Positions 43,801 through 53,117 of a stretch of 64,000 nt of DNA are shown one piece after another. Both the position numbers and the translations under genes were made by a program. Source of the DNA: Halosimplex amylolyticum (lineage in GTDB: Archaea; Halobacteriota; Halobacteria; Halobacteriales; Haloarculaceae); contig NZ_JBLKNW010000001.1 in NCBI RefSeq assembly GCF_051414035.1, positions 1,302,001-1,366,000 of the forward strand. The letters run 5' to 3'. The first letter of the stretch is position 1. Each line of letters starts with the position of its first letter. The notes beneath the pieces were generated by a model. That model had not been told where the DNA came from. It did not search any database and worked only from the letters and a program-made list of their open reading frames with translations.

Positions 43801-43808
43801 GTATAAAC
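43801..43808 (-). promoter_or_regulatory. TATA box of the aIF5A-speB operon
   Basis: GTTTATAC on the minus strand is centred 27 bp upstream of the aIF5A ATG, as expected for a haloarchaeal leaderless promoter. Confidence 0.7.
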
Positions 43809-43952
43809 GGTTTGGAACGCGTCTCCGGCCCGGAAACCCCGACAGGCCGTCCCAGCGCAGTGCCTCCGGATCCCACAGCAGCGAGGACCCAGGACGACGA
43901 CCCCCGCGCGAGACCGACCGACGGAGCGCCGGACGGCACACTGCCGGCTCGG

Positions 43953-45029
43953 TCACCCAGAGCGGCGGTCCTCGACGACGCGCCCCATCCGGTCGAGTCC
44001 ATCGCTCAGCGTCGCCCGGTCGGCCCCGAATCCGACTCGGACGTACTCGGGACGGTCGAACGTCTCGCCCGGGGCGACGACGACGCCCTCGTCGGCGAGC
44101 GCTCGACAGAAGTCCTCGCTCGACTCGAACGCCTCGGGGACGGTCAGAAAGCCCGTCGCGCCCGCTGGGAGGTGCCAGTCGAGGCCGTACTCGTCGACGA
44201 ACGCGTCGAGCAGGTCGCGGTTCCTGCGGACGTGCGCCCGGTTCTCCGCCAGGAGTTCGTCCTCGCGCTCGATGGCCTGCCGGCCGACGTGCTGACCGAA
44301 CGCGGAGGGCGAGATGGTCGTGTAGTCCTTCCACTCCCAGGCGGCGGTGACGACCTCCTCGGGGCCGGCGAGCCAGCCGAAGCGCAGTCCAGGTAGGCCC
44401 CACCCCTTCGAGAGCCCGCAGGTGCTGAGGCCGTGCGGTCCCATGGAGGCGACGGGTTCGACCCGTTCGTCCGATTCGGCGAGCGGCCGGTACACCTCGT
44501 CGGAGAGGAGATACGCGTCCGCGGCGGCCGCCAGGTCGTAGACGGCGTCGACCGTCTCCTGCGGGTGGATCCTGCCCGTGGGATTGTTCGGGTTGTTGAG
44601 GACGACGAGGTCTGTGTCCGAACGGATCGCCTCGGCGACGTCGTCGGGGTCGAGCCTCCACTCCGGCGCGGCGAGTTCGACGCGCGTCACCTCGGCGACG
44701 GCGGCCGGCAGCGAGTGCAGCGACTGGTAGGTCGGCGTCACGCAGACGGCGTGGCTGTCCCGTTCCAGCGTCGCGAGGACGGCCAGCAGGTTCGCCTCCT
44801 GGGTCCCGCAGGTGAAGAGGAGTTCGTCCGCGCCGCGGTCGTACCGGTCGGCCACGCTCGCTCGCAGGTCCGGGTCGCCGTTCGTCGGGATCACGTACCC
44901 GAGTCGTCCCGGGTCAGTGTCGAAGCGGGCTGCTTCGAGGGGCCTGACGCCGCTGTCGCCGAGGTTGACCGGCGCCTCGTGCTCGTGTTCGGCCAGCCAG
45001 CGCTCCAGCGCGAACGGCTCGATGTCCAT
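43953..45029 (-). CDS. Class I/II PLP-dependent aminotransferase
   Basis: This 358-residue fold-type I aminotransferase has VIPTNGDPDLRASVADRY near residue 46, NNPNNPTGRIH near 145, DEVYRP near 178, the PLP lysine in GLSKGWGLPGLRFGW near 206, and a C-terminal carboxylate-binding arginine in YVRVGFG near 337. Substrate specificity within the aspartate/alanine/aromatic group cannot be read. It is shorter than most AspC proteins and has a short N-terminal arm. The ATG at 45029 is the first in frame with normal composition. Confidence 0.9.
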   Translation of the reverse strand: MDIEPFALERWLAEHEHEAPVNLGDSGVRPLEAARFDTDPGRLGYVIPTNGDPDLRASVADRYDRGADELLFTCGTQEANLLAVLATLERDSHAVCVTPTYQSLHSLPAAVAEVTRVELAAPEWRLDPDDVAEAIRSDTDLVVLNNPNNPTGRIHPQETVDAVYDLAAAADAYLLSDEVYRPLAESDERVEPVASMGPHGLSTCGLSKGWGLPGLRFGWLAGPEEVVTAAWEWKDYTTISPSAFGQHVGRQAIEREDELLAENRAHVRRNRDLLDAFVDEYGLDWHLPAGATGFLTVPEAFESSEDFCRALADEGVVVAPGETFDRPEYVRVGFGADRATLSDGLDRMGRVVEDRRSG

Positions 45030-45222
45030 GTCGGACACTGCGGCCGTTCGACGGTTAAGGATCCCGTCCGAACGCCACGGACCTGTCCAGTGTGCTACAG
45101 ACGCGGCCGTAGCGCCCACTTCGACCGCGAATCAGGCAGGTTCAGCCGGCACAGAGCGGTTGGAAGCCTGGAAGTACCGTGGAATTACTTAAATAGTTAC
45201 CGTGTATTTATACTATGGAAAC

Positions 45223-46767
45223 ATGTCTTCGGAGACAAACGACGGGATACTGTACGGGGTGTATCGGAAGCGGGTCGGTGAACCGACGACGCACGACGAG
45301 GTTCGGGGGTACTGGGTGTTCCTGACGGGACTCGTCCTGGGGACGCTCGGCATCGTCCTGTTCCTGCCGAGCACGTCGGCGGTCGGAAGTTCCGGGCTCA
45401 CCCTCCGCGAGGTGAGCGTCTTCGTCGCGGCGGTCGGGCTTGCGATGCTCGTCGCGGGACCGGTCATCAGACTGCCGCTCCAGCCGTGGGCCAACTACGC
45501 GGCCTACCTCGGACAGGCCGTCTGTTTCGCGGCAGCTGCCTGGTTCGTGCTGGTGTTCCCCGCGGGCTGGAGCGTCGAAACCGGGAATCAGCCGGTGATC
45601 GTCCTCTACGCCCTCGGGATGGCGATCATCACGCTCGTCGGCCTCGTCGCCCCGCTGCTCAGTAGCGGGACGCACGACGACTTCGCAACCAGCGAGGACC
45701 GGACGGAGGAACTCGAAGCCGAACTGGCCGCGGTCCGCGAGGAACGCGACCGGCTGGAGAACGACCTCGACGAGACCCGCAGCGAGGCCGACGCCGGCGC
45801 GGCCGCGCAGTCCGAACTGCAGGCGACGGTCGATTCGATGCGGACGAGCCAGGCCCGGTTCGAACTGTACGAGGACGCCAGCGAGCAGTGGCGCTGGCGG
45901 CTCCGCCACCGCAACGGCAACATCGTCGCGGACAGCAGCCAGGGGTACACGCGCAAACACAACGCCCAGAAGGGAATGGCCAGCGTCCGGCGGAACGCCC
46001 TCGGCGCGACGACGCTCCTGTACGAGCGCGAGGCCGAACTCCCCGACGAAGACGAGGACTTCGAACCCGTCGAGGAGCAGAAGAGCCGGGCCGCGTTCGA
46101 ACTCGAAGAAGACAGCGCCGGCGAGTACCGCTGGCGATTGCGCCACGACAACGGGAACGTCCTCGGCGACGGCGGCGAGGGGTACGCCTCGCGTAGTAAC
46201 GCTCGGCGGGCGATCGGCCGCGTGCGCGAGTACGCCGGTCCGGCCGACTACCTCTGGTTCGACCCGACCGGCTTCGAGGTGTATCGCGACGCGGCCGACG
46301 AGTGGCGCTGGCGGCTCGTCCACCGCAACGGCAACGTCCTCGCAGACAGCGGCGAGGGCTACACCCGGCGCAACGACGCCAACCGCGCCGTCGACCGCAT
46401 CCGCGAGAACGTCGAGGACCTCGAATTCGAGGTCTACGACGACAGGGCAGGCGAGACCCGCTGGCGGCTCCACGGTGCGAACGGCCAGATCGTCGCCGAC
46501 AGCGGCGAGGGCTACAGTTCCCGTGACGAGGCGAACGTCGCGGTCGACCGGGTGCGCGAGTACGCGCCCGACGCGGACGTCCTCGACATCGGTCGCGCGG
46601 CGTTCGAGATCTACGAGGACCGCGGCGGCGAGCACCGCTGGCGGCTCCGCCACCGCAACGGCAACATCCTGATGGACAGCGGCCAGGGCTACGCCGACCG
46701 GTCCGGCGCTCGCGACGGCGTCGAGAGCGTCAAGCGCAACGCGCCGAACGCCGACCTGGACGAGTAA
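45223..46767 (+). CDS. Membrane protein with coiled coil and five DUF1508 repeats
   Basis: The 514-residue protein has four predicted membrane helices (about residues 29-140), then a coiled coil (DRTEELEAELAAVREERDRLENDL, about 150-205), then five copies of the DUF1508/YegP-like repeat starting near residues 212, 292, 350, 402 and 460. Each reads roughly FExYEDxxxExRWRLRHRNGNIxADSGEGYxxRxxAxxxVxxVRxNA. DUF1508 is a small beta-alpha domain of unknown role, usually present once or twice, as in the short haloarchaeal protein HVO_2922. The repeat part should face the cytoplasm or surface as a tethered array. TATA-like ACTTAAATAG at 45187-45196 precedes the ATG. Confidence 0.9.
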   Translation: MSSETNDGILYGVYRKRVGEPTTHDEVRGYWVFLTGLVLGTLGIVLFLPSTSAVGSSGLTLREVSVFVAAVGLAMLVAGPVIRLPLQPWANYAAYLGQAVCFAAAAWFVLVFPAGWSVETGNQPVIVLYALGMAIITLVGLVAPLLSSGTHDDFATSEDRTEELEAELAAVREERDRLENDLDETRSEADAGAAAQSELQATVDSMRTSQARFELYEDASEQWRWRLRHRNGNIVADSSQGYTRKHNAQKGMASVRRNALGATTLLYEREAELPDEDEDFEPVEEQKSRAAFELEEDSAGEYRWRLRHDNGNVLGDGGEGYASRSNARRAIGRVREYAGPADYLWFDPTGFEVYRDAADEWRWRLVHRNGNVLADSGEGYTRRNDANRAVDRIRENVEDLEFEVYDDRAGETRWRLHGANGQIVADSGEGYSSRDEANVAVDRVREYAPDADVLDIGRAAFEIYEDRGGEHRWRLRHRNGNILMDSGQGYADRSGARDGVESVKRNAPNADLDE

Positions 46768-47032
46768 GCCTCTCGCTGGGAGGCGAACCCAGCGCAGTTC
46801 ACGCGGGCGAGGCGAAGCCGAGCCCGCCCATTCACCACCGAACGGCGTCCCGCTCAGCAGGACCACGTTTTTGATTCTGGGGTCGCCGCTGGCGACTCCT
46901 GAGCGAACGGGATGGGAAGAGGATGCTCCGTCTGGGATTTGAACTCGATGCCAGACCTCACCTCGTTCGGTCTGCCGTAGTTCGAATCCCAGCCGTGCGC
47001 GTCTTTCTGCGGAACGAAGTGACGAAGAAAGA
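46768..47032. other. Gene-free stretch downstream of tRNA-Glu(UUC), hairpin-rich
   Basis: No protein gene is seen. The interval holds a GCGGGC/GCCCGC hairpin (46803-46827), a GTCGCC/GGCGAC hairpin near 46882-46896, a 23-bp copy of the tRNA-Glu 3' end (46922-46944), an inner hairpin CAGACC/GGTCTG (46952-46974) and an inverted T-arm-like copy (46980-46992). Confidence 0.6.
46922..46944 (-). repeat. Partial copy of the tRNA-Glu(UUC) 3' end
   Basis: These 23 bp are identical to 47031-47053, which cover the T-loop, the 3' acceptor strand, the discriminator base and two flanking bases of the tRNA gene. The copy lies 109 bp downstream of the tRNA in the direction of transcription. It also pairs with the inverted segment at 46980-46992. 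Confidence 0.85.
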
Positions 47033-47107
47033 TGCTCCGTCTGGGATTTGAACCCAGGTCATCGGCTCGAAAGGCCGAAATGATTGGCCGGACTACACCA
47101 ACGGAGC
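47033..47107 (-). tRNA. tRNA-Glu (anticodon UUC)
   Basis: The minus strand folds as a complete 75-nt tRNA: acceptor stem GCTCCGT/ACGGAGC, D-arm with GGTGTAGTCCGGCCAA, anticodon stem TCGGC/GCCGA around loop CTTTCGA (anticodon TTC), T-arm CTGGGTTCAAATCCCAG and discriminator A. CCA is not encoded. It decodes GAA and, by wobble, GAG. A second tRNA-Glu with anticodon CUC lies at 63 kb. Confidence 0.95.
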
Positions 47108-47227
47108 CCACGACGCGTCGACGTCGTATTTTGGAGATTGAACCGGTGGTATAAAAACTCGTCTCTCTCGGTCGCGTGTGCGGACGACTCCCGTGGACCG
47201 AATGCTCGGCGGGTCACCAGGGGGTGG

Positions 47228-47239
47228 CGAACATATTCG
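47228..47239. promoter_or_regulatory. CGAACA/TTCG palindrome upstream of the nos operon
   Basis: CGAACATATTCG, one mismatch from perfect symmetry, lies about 36 bp upstream of the TATA box of the halocyanin gene. It differs at one base from the perfect palindrome CGAACATGTTCG upstream of the HTH-10 regulator gene at 56978. Confidence 0.6.
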
Positions 47240-47271
47240 CGACGGTTCCGGTCGGCCGGGAACGCGCTGGC

Positions 47272-47281
47272 CGGTATATGT
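47272..47281 (+). promoter_or_regulatory. TATA box of the halocyanin-nosZ operon
   Basis: CGGTATATGT lies about 30 bp upstream of the halocyanin ATG at 47309 and downstream of the CGAACA palindrome. Confidence 0.6.
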
Positions 47282-47308
47282 GTGAGACCCGTCCAGTTAC
47301 GGGTGTAG

Positions 47309-47857
47309 ATGACCAGCATCGATCCATCCAGACGGAAGCTGTTACGGGTCACGGGCGCGGCTATCGCCGGCGGTGCGGTCGCCGGGTGTTCGGCCGCGCC
47401 GGGTGAGTCGTCGGACTCGGGCGGTGACGGCGGATCGGGCGCCGACGGCGGATCCGACGGCGACGGGAGTGCCGACGACACACCGGAACCGTCCGGCGAC
47501 GGCGGTTCGGGCGGGGAGTGGACCGAGGCGAGCACGGTCAAGATGACCGACGAGCTCGGGTTCGAGCCCAAGCAGATCCAGGTCGAGGCCGGGACGACGG
47601 TCACCTTCGAGAACGTCGGCAGCATCGGCCACACCGTCACGGCCTACGAGGACAAAATTCCCGACGGCGCGACGTACTTCGCGTCGGGCGATTTCGACTC
47701 CCAGGACGCCGCCTCGGAGGCCTACAGTAGCGAGCAGGCGGGGAACATCCCCTCCGGCGAGTCCTACGAGGTCACGCTCGAGACGACCGGCACGTACGAG
47801 TACTACTGTATCCCCCACGAGCTGAACGGGATGGTCGGTTCGGTCAAGGTGGTCTAA
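47309..47857 (+). CDS. Halocyanin-like blue copper lipoprotein
   Basis: The 182-residue protein has a Tat-type signal (SRRKLLRVTGAAI) and a lipobox GAVAGC, then an Asp/Gly/Ser-rich linker to about residue 70, and a plastocyanin-type domain. The copper ligands are His108 (GHTV), Cys near 167 (YYCIPHE), His near 170 and Met near 175 (NGMVG). It should sit on the outer face and carry electrons. It is the first gene of the nos operon, three bases before nosZ, so it is the probable electron donor to nitrous-oxide reductase. Confidence 0.93.
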   Translation: MTSIDPSRRKLLRVTGAAIAGGAVAGCSAAPGESSDSGGDGGSGADGGSDGDGSADDTPEPSGDGGSGGEWTEASTVKMTDELGFEPKQIQVEAGTTVTFENVGSIGHTVTAYEDKIPDGATYFASGDFDSQDAASEAYSSEQAGNIPSGESYEVTLETTGTYEYYCIPHELNGMVGSVKVV

Positions 47858-47859
47858 TC

Positions 47860-49854
47860 ATGAGTGACGACAACAACGATACGGAACGATTCGTCGAGGA
47901 ACACGAGCGACAGATCAACGACCTCCTCCAGGACGTCGAGGACCCGGCGGCCGTCGACGACGACGACGGGTTCTCGATGCAACTCGGGGGTCTCGAACTC
48001 GGTCGGCGCGACTTCATGAAAGCGGGCGCCGCGGCGGGTGTGGCGAGCGCGGCCGGCGCGTTCGCCGGGTGTCAGACGGCGCTGCCGGACAGCGCGACGC
48101 CCAGCGACAGCGGCGGGTCGCAGGGCTCGTCGGCCGCCCACAGCCACGTGGTCGCACCGGGCGAGAAAGACGAGTACTACGGCTTCTGGTCGGGCGGTCA
48201 CTCCGGGGAGATCCGCGTCATCGGCATCCCGTCGATGCGCGAACTCCAGCGCATCCCCGTGTTCAACACGGAGTGCGCCCGCGGGTACGGCTACGACGAC
48301 CAGTCGACGGAGATGCTGGAGAACGAGGGCGGCGGCTACACCTGGGGTGACAACCACCACCCGAACCTCTCCGAGACGGACGGCGACTACGACGGCGAGT
48401 ACCTCTACGTCAACGACAAGGCAAACGGCCGCATCGCGCGGGTGAACCTCAAGTACTTCGAGACGGACGCCATCGTGGACGTGCCCAACGTCCAGTCGGT
48501 CCACGGGTGTACGGTCCTCTCGCCCGACACGAAGTACATCCTCGGGAACGGCGAGTTCCGGACGCCGCTGCCCAACGACGGCCGCCACGTCAACGACCCC
48601 GACAAGTACACCGCGCTGTTCTCCGCCGTCGACCCAGAGTCGATGGAGACGGCCTGGCAGGTGAAAGTCGACGGCAACCTCGACATCGTCGACACCGGCA
48701 AGGAGGGCCGCTGGGCCATCGCCTCCTGTTACAACAGCGAGGAAGCGGTCGAGATCCAGGGGATGACCCACGACGACCGCGACTACGCGAAGGTCTTCGA
48801 CATCCCAGCCATCGAGGAGGCCGTCGACAACGGCGACTACGAGGAGATCAACGGCGTCCCCATCGTCGACGGGACCCGCGACAGCGATCTGAACCAGGGC
48901 GACGACCCGCTCGTCCGCTACGTCTCGACGCCGAAGTCGCCCCACTGCGTCGAGGTCGGTCCGGACGGCAAGTACGCGTTCATCGCGGGCAAGCTCTCGC
49001 CGACGGTGACGATGCTCGACCTCGACAAGATCGGCGAGGTCGACGACCCGACGGACGCAGTCGCCGGTCGACCGAAGGTCGGTCTCGGGCCGCTGCACAC
49101 CACCTTCGACGGCAACGGCCACGCCTACACGAGCCTGTTCATCGACTCGCAGGTCGCCAAGTGGGACATCGAGGAGGCGGCGAACGCCGAACTCGGTTCG
49201 TCCGACCCCGTCATCGAGAAGATAGACGTCCACTACAACCCCGGGCACATCCAGGCGCTGGAAGCGATGACGACCGACCCGGACGGCGAGTGGCTCGTCT
49301 CGCTGAACAAGCTCTCGAAGGACCGGTTCCTCCCGGTCGGGCCGATCCACCCCGACAACGACCAGCTCATCCACATCGGTGACGGCGAGAAGGAGATGGA
49401 ACTGGTCGCGGACCACCCGGCCTACCCCGAACCCCACGACTGCATCTTCGCCCACAAGGACAAGATCAGCCCGGCGACGACGTGGGACAAGGCCGACTAC
49501 GAGGGCGAGAAGCCGTTCGTCACCGAGGAGGACTCGGGCGTCGAGCGCACGGGCGAGCGGTCGGTCCACGTCAAGGCGTCCTCGAAGCGCTCGGAGTACG
49601 GGATGTTCGACTTCACCGTCAAGGAGGGCGACGAGGTCCGCCTGACGATGACGAACGTCGAGGGCGTGCGCGACATCATCCACGGCGTCGCCATCCCCGA
49701 ACACGACGTGAACCTCGCCATCGCCCCGCAGGACACCCGCGAGGTGACGTTCACGGCGGACGACCCCGGCGTCTACTGGATCTACTGTACGTACTTCTGC
49801 AGCGCGCTCCACCTGGAGATGCGCTCGCGGATGATCGTCGAACCGCGCGAGTGA
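47860..49854 (+). CDS. nosZ: Nitrous-oxide reductase
   Basis: The 664-residue enzyme reduces N2O to N2 on the outside of the membrane. A 46-residue acidic leader precedes the Tat motif GRRDFMKAG near 48 and a lipobox-like GAFAGC. The beta-propeller carries the CuZ histidines (NHHPN, QSVHGC, SPHC, GPLHT, NPGHIQ, EPHDC). The C-terminal cupredoxin domain has the CuA motif CTYFCSALHLEM near 643. All visible copper ligands are intact, so the enzyme should be functional. The long pre-Tat leader is typical of haloarchaeal copies. Confidence 0.97.
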   Translation: MSDDNNDTERFVEEHERQINDLLQDVEDPAAVDDDDGFSMQLGGLELGRRDFMKAGAAAGVASAAGAFAGCQTALPDSATPSDSGGSQGSSAAHSHVVAPGEKDEYYGFWSGGHSGEIRVIGIPSMRELQRIPVFNTECARGYGYDDQSTEMLENEGGGYTWGDNHHPNLSETDGDYDGEYLYVNDKANGRIARVNLKYFETDAIVDVPNVQSVHGCTVLSPDTKYILGNGEFRTPLPNDGRHVNDPDKYTALFSAVDPESMETAWQVKVDGNLDIVDTGKEGRWAIASCYNSEEAVEIQGMTHDDRDYAKVFDIPAIEEAVDNGDYEEINGVPIVDGTRDSDLNQGDDPLVRYVSTPKSPHCVEVGPDGKYAFIAGKLSPTVTMLDLDKIGEVDDPTDAVAGRPKVGLGPLHTTFDGNGHAYTSLFIDSQVAKWDIEEAANAELGSSDPVIEKIDVHYNPGHIQALEAMTTDPDGEWLVSLNKLSKDRFLPVGPIHPDNDQLIHIGDGEKEMELVADHPAYPEPHDCIFAHKDKISPATTWDKADYEGEKPFVTEEDSGVERTGERSVHVKASSKRSEYGMFDFTVKEGDEVRLTMTNVEGVRDIIHGVAIPEHDVNLAIAPQDTREVTFTADDPGVYWIYCTYFCSALHLEMRSRMIVEPRE

Positions 49855-49984
49855 CCGGACGGGACCGACCAGCGACCCCCTGAGCCGCGCGGGTTTCACC
49901 GCCCCGCGGCTTTTCGCGACAGACGAATCGTTCGCTGACCGCCTCACGACAGCCCAAACGACCCACAGCATTGCGGTGACACTC

Positions 49985-50821
49985 ATGCAATACGACCCAC
50001 CTGACCTCGGCGAGTTCACGCAGCTCCGACGCGCCCTGCCGGTCGCAGCGGCGGCGCTGTTGCTCCTCGCCCCGATCCTGCCCATGTGGCACATCGTCGT
50101 CGACGCCGTGCAGTACCCGGACACGACGCTCCGCCTGCACCTGCACGCGTACCCGTTCATCGGCGGCGACTACGAGGAGATGCACTCGCTCAACAAGTAC
50201 ATCGGGTTCTACTACCCGGACCCGGTGTTCTGGCAGCCGAACTACGAGCCCCACCCGAACGCGATCAAGGTGCCCGAGTGGTCGTTCGGTCCGTTCGCGT
50301 TCGTCGCGCTCGCCCTCGCCGGCCTGTTCGTCGCGCTCGCGCCGGACGGCGACCGATTGAGACGCGGCCTCAAGTACCAGCTCGGCGGCTCGATCACCGT
50401 GCTGACGGTGATGCTGGTCGACATCCAGTACCGGCTCTACCAGGCCGGCCACACGCTCGACCCGGACGCGCCGGTGATGGGCGTCGAGGGATTCACCCCG
50501 CCGCTGTGGGGGAAATACGAGGTGGCGAACATCACCAGCTACTCCCGGATCGGGATCGGCGCCTACGTGACCGCGTTCGCCATCGGACTGCTCGTCGTGG
50601 CGTTTTACTACCGCGACTCGCCGGCGACGCTCGGTGACCTGCCCGACCGCGTCGGCGGCCGCATCGAGCGGGCCCGCGAGTGGTTCGAGGACAACACCGT
50701 CGGCGACGACGAGTGGGCCGAGGACCGTGAGTTGCACGAGGGCGACGACGAGGAGGGCGTCCGGGCCGCTCGCTCGGACAGCGAGGCACCGTCGAAACCC
50801 GACCGTAGCGGGGGTGACTAA
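49985..50821 (+). CDS. nos-cluster integral membrane protein (possibly NosB-like)
   Basis: This 278-residue protein has four predicted helices (about residues 19-42, 98-120, 132-150 and 180-205), an outside loop rich in His, Tyr and Trp between the first two (LHAYPFIGGDYEEMHSLNKYIGFYYPDPVFW), and an acidic cytoplasmic tail. It lies between nosZ and nosD, where several nos clusters carry an uncharacterised membrane gene such as nosB. I infer a role in NosZ electron supply or maturation. The ATG at 49985 is used; a GTG nine bases upstream is possible. Confidence 0.82.
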   Translation: MQYDPPDLGEFTQLRRALPVAAAALLLLAPILPMWHIVVDAVQYPDTTLRLHLHAYPFIGGDYEEMHSLNKYIGFYYPDPVFWQPNYEPHPNAIKVPEWSFGPFAFVALALAGLFVALAPDGDRLRRGLKYQLGGSITVLTVMLVDIQYRLYQAGHTLDPDAPVMGVEGFTPPLWGKYEVANITSYSRIGIGAYVTAFAIGLLVVAFYYRDSPATLGDLPDRVGGRIERAREWFEDNTVGDDEWAEDRELHEGDDEEGVRAARSDSEAPSKPDRSGGD

Positions 50822-50824
50822 CCC

Positions 50825-52222
50825 GTGCGACGACCGTCCGCCGACGGCGTCTTCGCCGCGGTCGCGGCGGTGCTGCTGGTCGCCTCTGTCGGAACGGTCG
50901 TCGCGGTCCCGACGGGCGCGACCCCCACCGGCGACGAGGTCGCGTTCGACGCCGGCGTCCCCGACTCGTTCGACTTCGACGCGACCGACGAACCCGGCGT
51001 CGCCACCGTCGACGGCGAGGACTACGAGTCGCTCGACGCGGCGCTCGACGCCGTCGAACCCGGCCAGACCGTGGCGCTCCGCGGCCGGTTCGACCCCGAG
51101 AGCGCCGTCGTCGTCGAGACGCCGAACGTGACGCTAGAGCGCGCCGACGACGCCACCACCGCCCGCCCCGTCGTCGACGGACCGGGGGAGGGCGACGTGC
51201 TCGTGCTCAACGCGTCCGCCGTCACGGTCGACGGGCTGTGGGTACGCAACTCCGGTTACATGACCGAAGGCAACGACGCCGCCGTCTGGATCGACGGCGA
51301 GGGCGCCACCGTTCGGGACAGCCGGGTGACCGACGCTACGTTCGGCGTGTGGGTCGACGGTGCTGCCGACGTGCGCCTGGTCGGCAACACCATCGTCGGT
51401 CGCGACGAGGTCCACCCGCGGACCGACCGCGGGAACGGCATCCAGCTCTACGAGGCGGTCGACGCGTACGTGGCGGACAACCGGATCACGGACGCCCGCG
51501 ACGGCATCTACTACTCGTGGGCCGAGGGCGTCGAGGCGCGCAACAACACGCTGTGGGACCTGCGCTACGGCGTCCACTACATGTACTCGAACGACTGCAC
51601 GCTCGTCGACAACACCGCAGTCGACAACGACGCCGGCTACGCGCTGATGCTCTCGGAGGGGCTGTCGATCCTGAACAACACCGCGGTGAACAACACAGGC
51701 CAGAGCGGTCACGGCATCATGGTCAAGGGCATCGACCACTCCACGATCAGCGGGAACCACGTCGTCGGCAACGGCAACGGCCTGTTCGTCTACAACGCGC
51801 TGGACAACGAGATCTCCCGGAACCTGGTCGCCGGCAACGACGTCGGCGTCCACGTCTCCGCGGGGAGCGTCCGCTCTGAAGTCCACCGCAACACGTTCGC
51901 GCGGAACCGGTTGCAGGTCCTCGCGGACGTCGGCCAGCAGGTCGTCTGGAACGAGTCGGTCGGCAACTACTGGGCGGGCGCCGGCGCCCGCGACGTGAAC
52001 GACGACGGCGTCAGCGAGACGCGATACCGGCCCGCGGGGATGGTCGAACACCTGACCCGCGAACACCCGAAGGCCAGCGTCTTCACCGGTAGCCCGGCGT
52101 TCGAGGTGGTCAGGCTCGCCGAGCGCACGCTCCCCGTCGTCGAGGCGCCCGGCGTCGTCGACCACAGACCGCTCGTCGACCCGCCCCACGACTGGAGGGA
52201 CTACTATGATCGAAGTAACTGA
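50825..52222 (+). CDS. nosD: NosD, copper-site maturation protein
   Basis: The 465-residue protein starts with a Sec-type signal (VFAAVAAVLLVASVGTVVAVPTGA) and then forms a right-handed beta-helix of the CASH/NosD type, seen as regular NNT/GN repeats (NTIVGRDEV, NRITDARDG, NNTLWDLRYG, NNTAVNNTG, NHVVGNGNG). NosD works with the NosFY ABC transporter to complete the CuZ cluster of NosZ outside the membrane. The GTG at 50825 starts three bases after the previous stop, and the 3' end overlaps nosF by 17 bp. Confidence 0.94.
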   Translation: MRRPSADGVFAAVAAVLLVASVGTVVAVPTGATPTGDEVAFDAGVPDSFDFDATDEPGVATVDGEDYESLDAALDAVEPGQTVALRGRFDPESAVVVETPNVTLERADDATTARPVVDGPGEGDVLVLNASAVTVDGLWVRNSGYMTEGNDAAVWIDGEGATVRDSRVTDATFGVWVDGAADVRLVGNTIVGRDEVHPRTDRGNGIQLYEAVDAYVADNRITDARDGIYYSWAEGVEARNNTLWDLRYGVHYMYSNDCTLVDNTAVDNDAGYALMLSEGLSILNNTAVNNTGQSGHGIMVKGIDHSTISGNHVVGNGNGLFVYNALDNEISRNLVAGNDVGVHVSAGSVRSEVHRNTFARNRLQVLADVGQQVVWNESVGNYWAGAGARDVNDDGVSETRYRPAGMVEHLTREHPKASVFTGSPAFEVVRLAERTLPVVEAPGVVDHRPLVDPPHDWRDYYDRSN

Positions 52223-53117
52223 CGTCACGAAACGGTACGGCGACGTCGTCGCGGTAGACGACGTCTCGCTGTCCGTCCCCGACGGTGCATCGCTCGGACT
52301 GGTCGGCACGAACGGCGCGGGCAAGACGACGCTGTTCCGCCTGCTCGTCGGCCACGAGACGCCCGATTCCGGTACTGTGCGCGTCGCCGGGGTCGACCCC
52401 ACCGACGGCACGCGCGTCCGCGAGCTCGTCGGGTACCTGCCCGAACAGGCCGGTTTCCAGCCCGCGCTGACCGGCGCGGAAGTCCTCGGCTACTACGCCG
52501 ACATGCGCGGCGTCGACGCGCCGCGGATCGACACGCTGCTGTCGGTCGTCGGTCTCGGAGACGCCGGCGACCGCGCGGTCGGCGGCTACTCGAACGGGAT
52601 GAACCGCCGACTGGGACTCGCGACCGCACTCCTGGGCGACCCCGACGTCCTCTTGCTCGACGAACCGACCGCCGGGCTCGACCCAAACGGTGTCGGGGCG
52701 TTCAACCGGGTCGTCGAGCGAGTGCGGGAGGAGCGCGACGTGACCGTCGTGCTCTCGACGCATAACCTCTCCGAGGTGGAAGCGCTCTGCGACCGCGTCG
52801 CGGTGCTGGACGACGGACGGCTCCGAACGGTCGGTGCCGTCGACGAAATCGTCCGCGCGGCCGGCGAGCAGGTCACCGTCACGGCCCGATACGCCGACGG
52901 CGACGCGGCGGCCGCCGCCACCGAGGCGATCCGGGCCGCAGTCCCGGAGGCGACGCTGACCGCCGGAACGAGCGAACTCGAACTCGCCGTCGACGGCGAC
53001 CGCGTCATCGACGCGCTCGGGGCGGTCGTCGAGACCGACCCGGAGTCGGTGAGCGTCGACGAACCCGGGCTGGAGAGCGCCGTTCGCGACTCCGTCTCGG
53101 GGGGTGAGCCGGCGTGA
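52206..53117 (+). CDS. nosF: NosF, ABC transporter ATPase
   Basis: This 303-residue ATPase has Walker A GTNGAGKTT near residue 37, signature GGYSNGMNRRLGL near 127 in the degenerate form usual for NosF, and Walker B LLLDEPTAGLDPN near 147. The C-terminal 90 residues are a small regulatory domain. It energises the NosY permease for NosZ maturation. It overlaps nosD at its start and nosY at its end (the GTGA type), indicating coupled translation. Confidence 0.94.
   Translation: MIEVTDVTKRYGDVVAVDDVSLSVPDGASLGLVGTNGAGKTTLFRLLVGHETPDSGTVRVAGVDPTDGTRVRELVGYLPEQAGFQPALTGAEVLGYYADMRGVDAPRIDTLLSVVGLGDAGDRAVGGYSNGMNRRLGLATALLGDPDVLLLDEPTAGLDPNGVGAFNRVVERVREERDVTVVLSTHNLSEVEALCDRVAVLDDGRLRTVGAVDEIVRAAGEQVTVTARYADGDAAAAATEAIRAAVPEATLTAGTSELELAVDGDRVIDALGAVVETDPESVSVDEPGLESAVRDSVSGGEPA

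Noticed and set aside
46768..47107. A second complete tRNA near 46.93 kb
   Set aside because: Only the T-loop to 3' acceptor part is present; no D-arm, anticodon arm or 5' acceptor strand precedes it.
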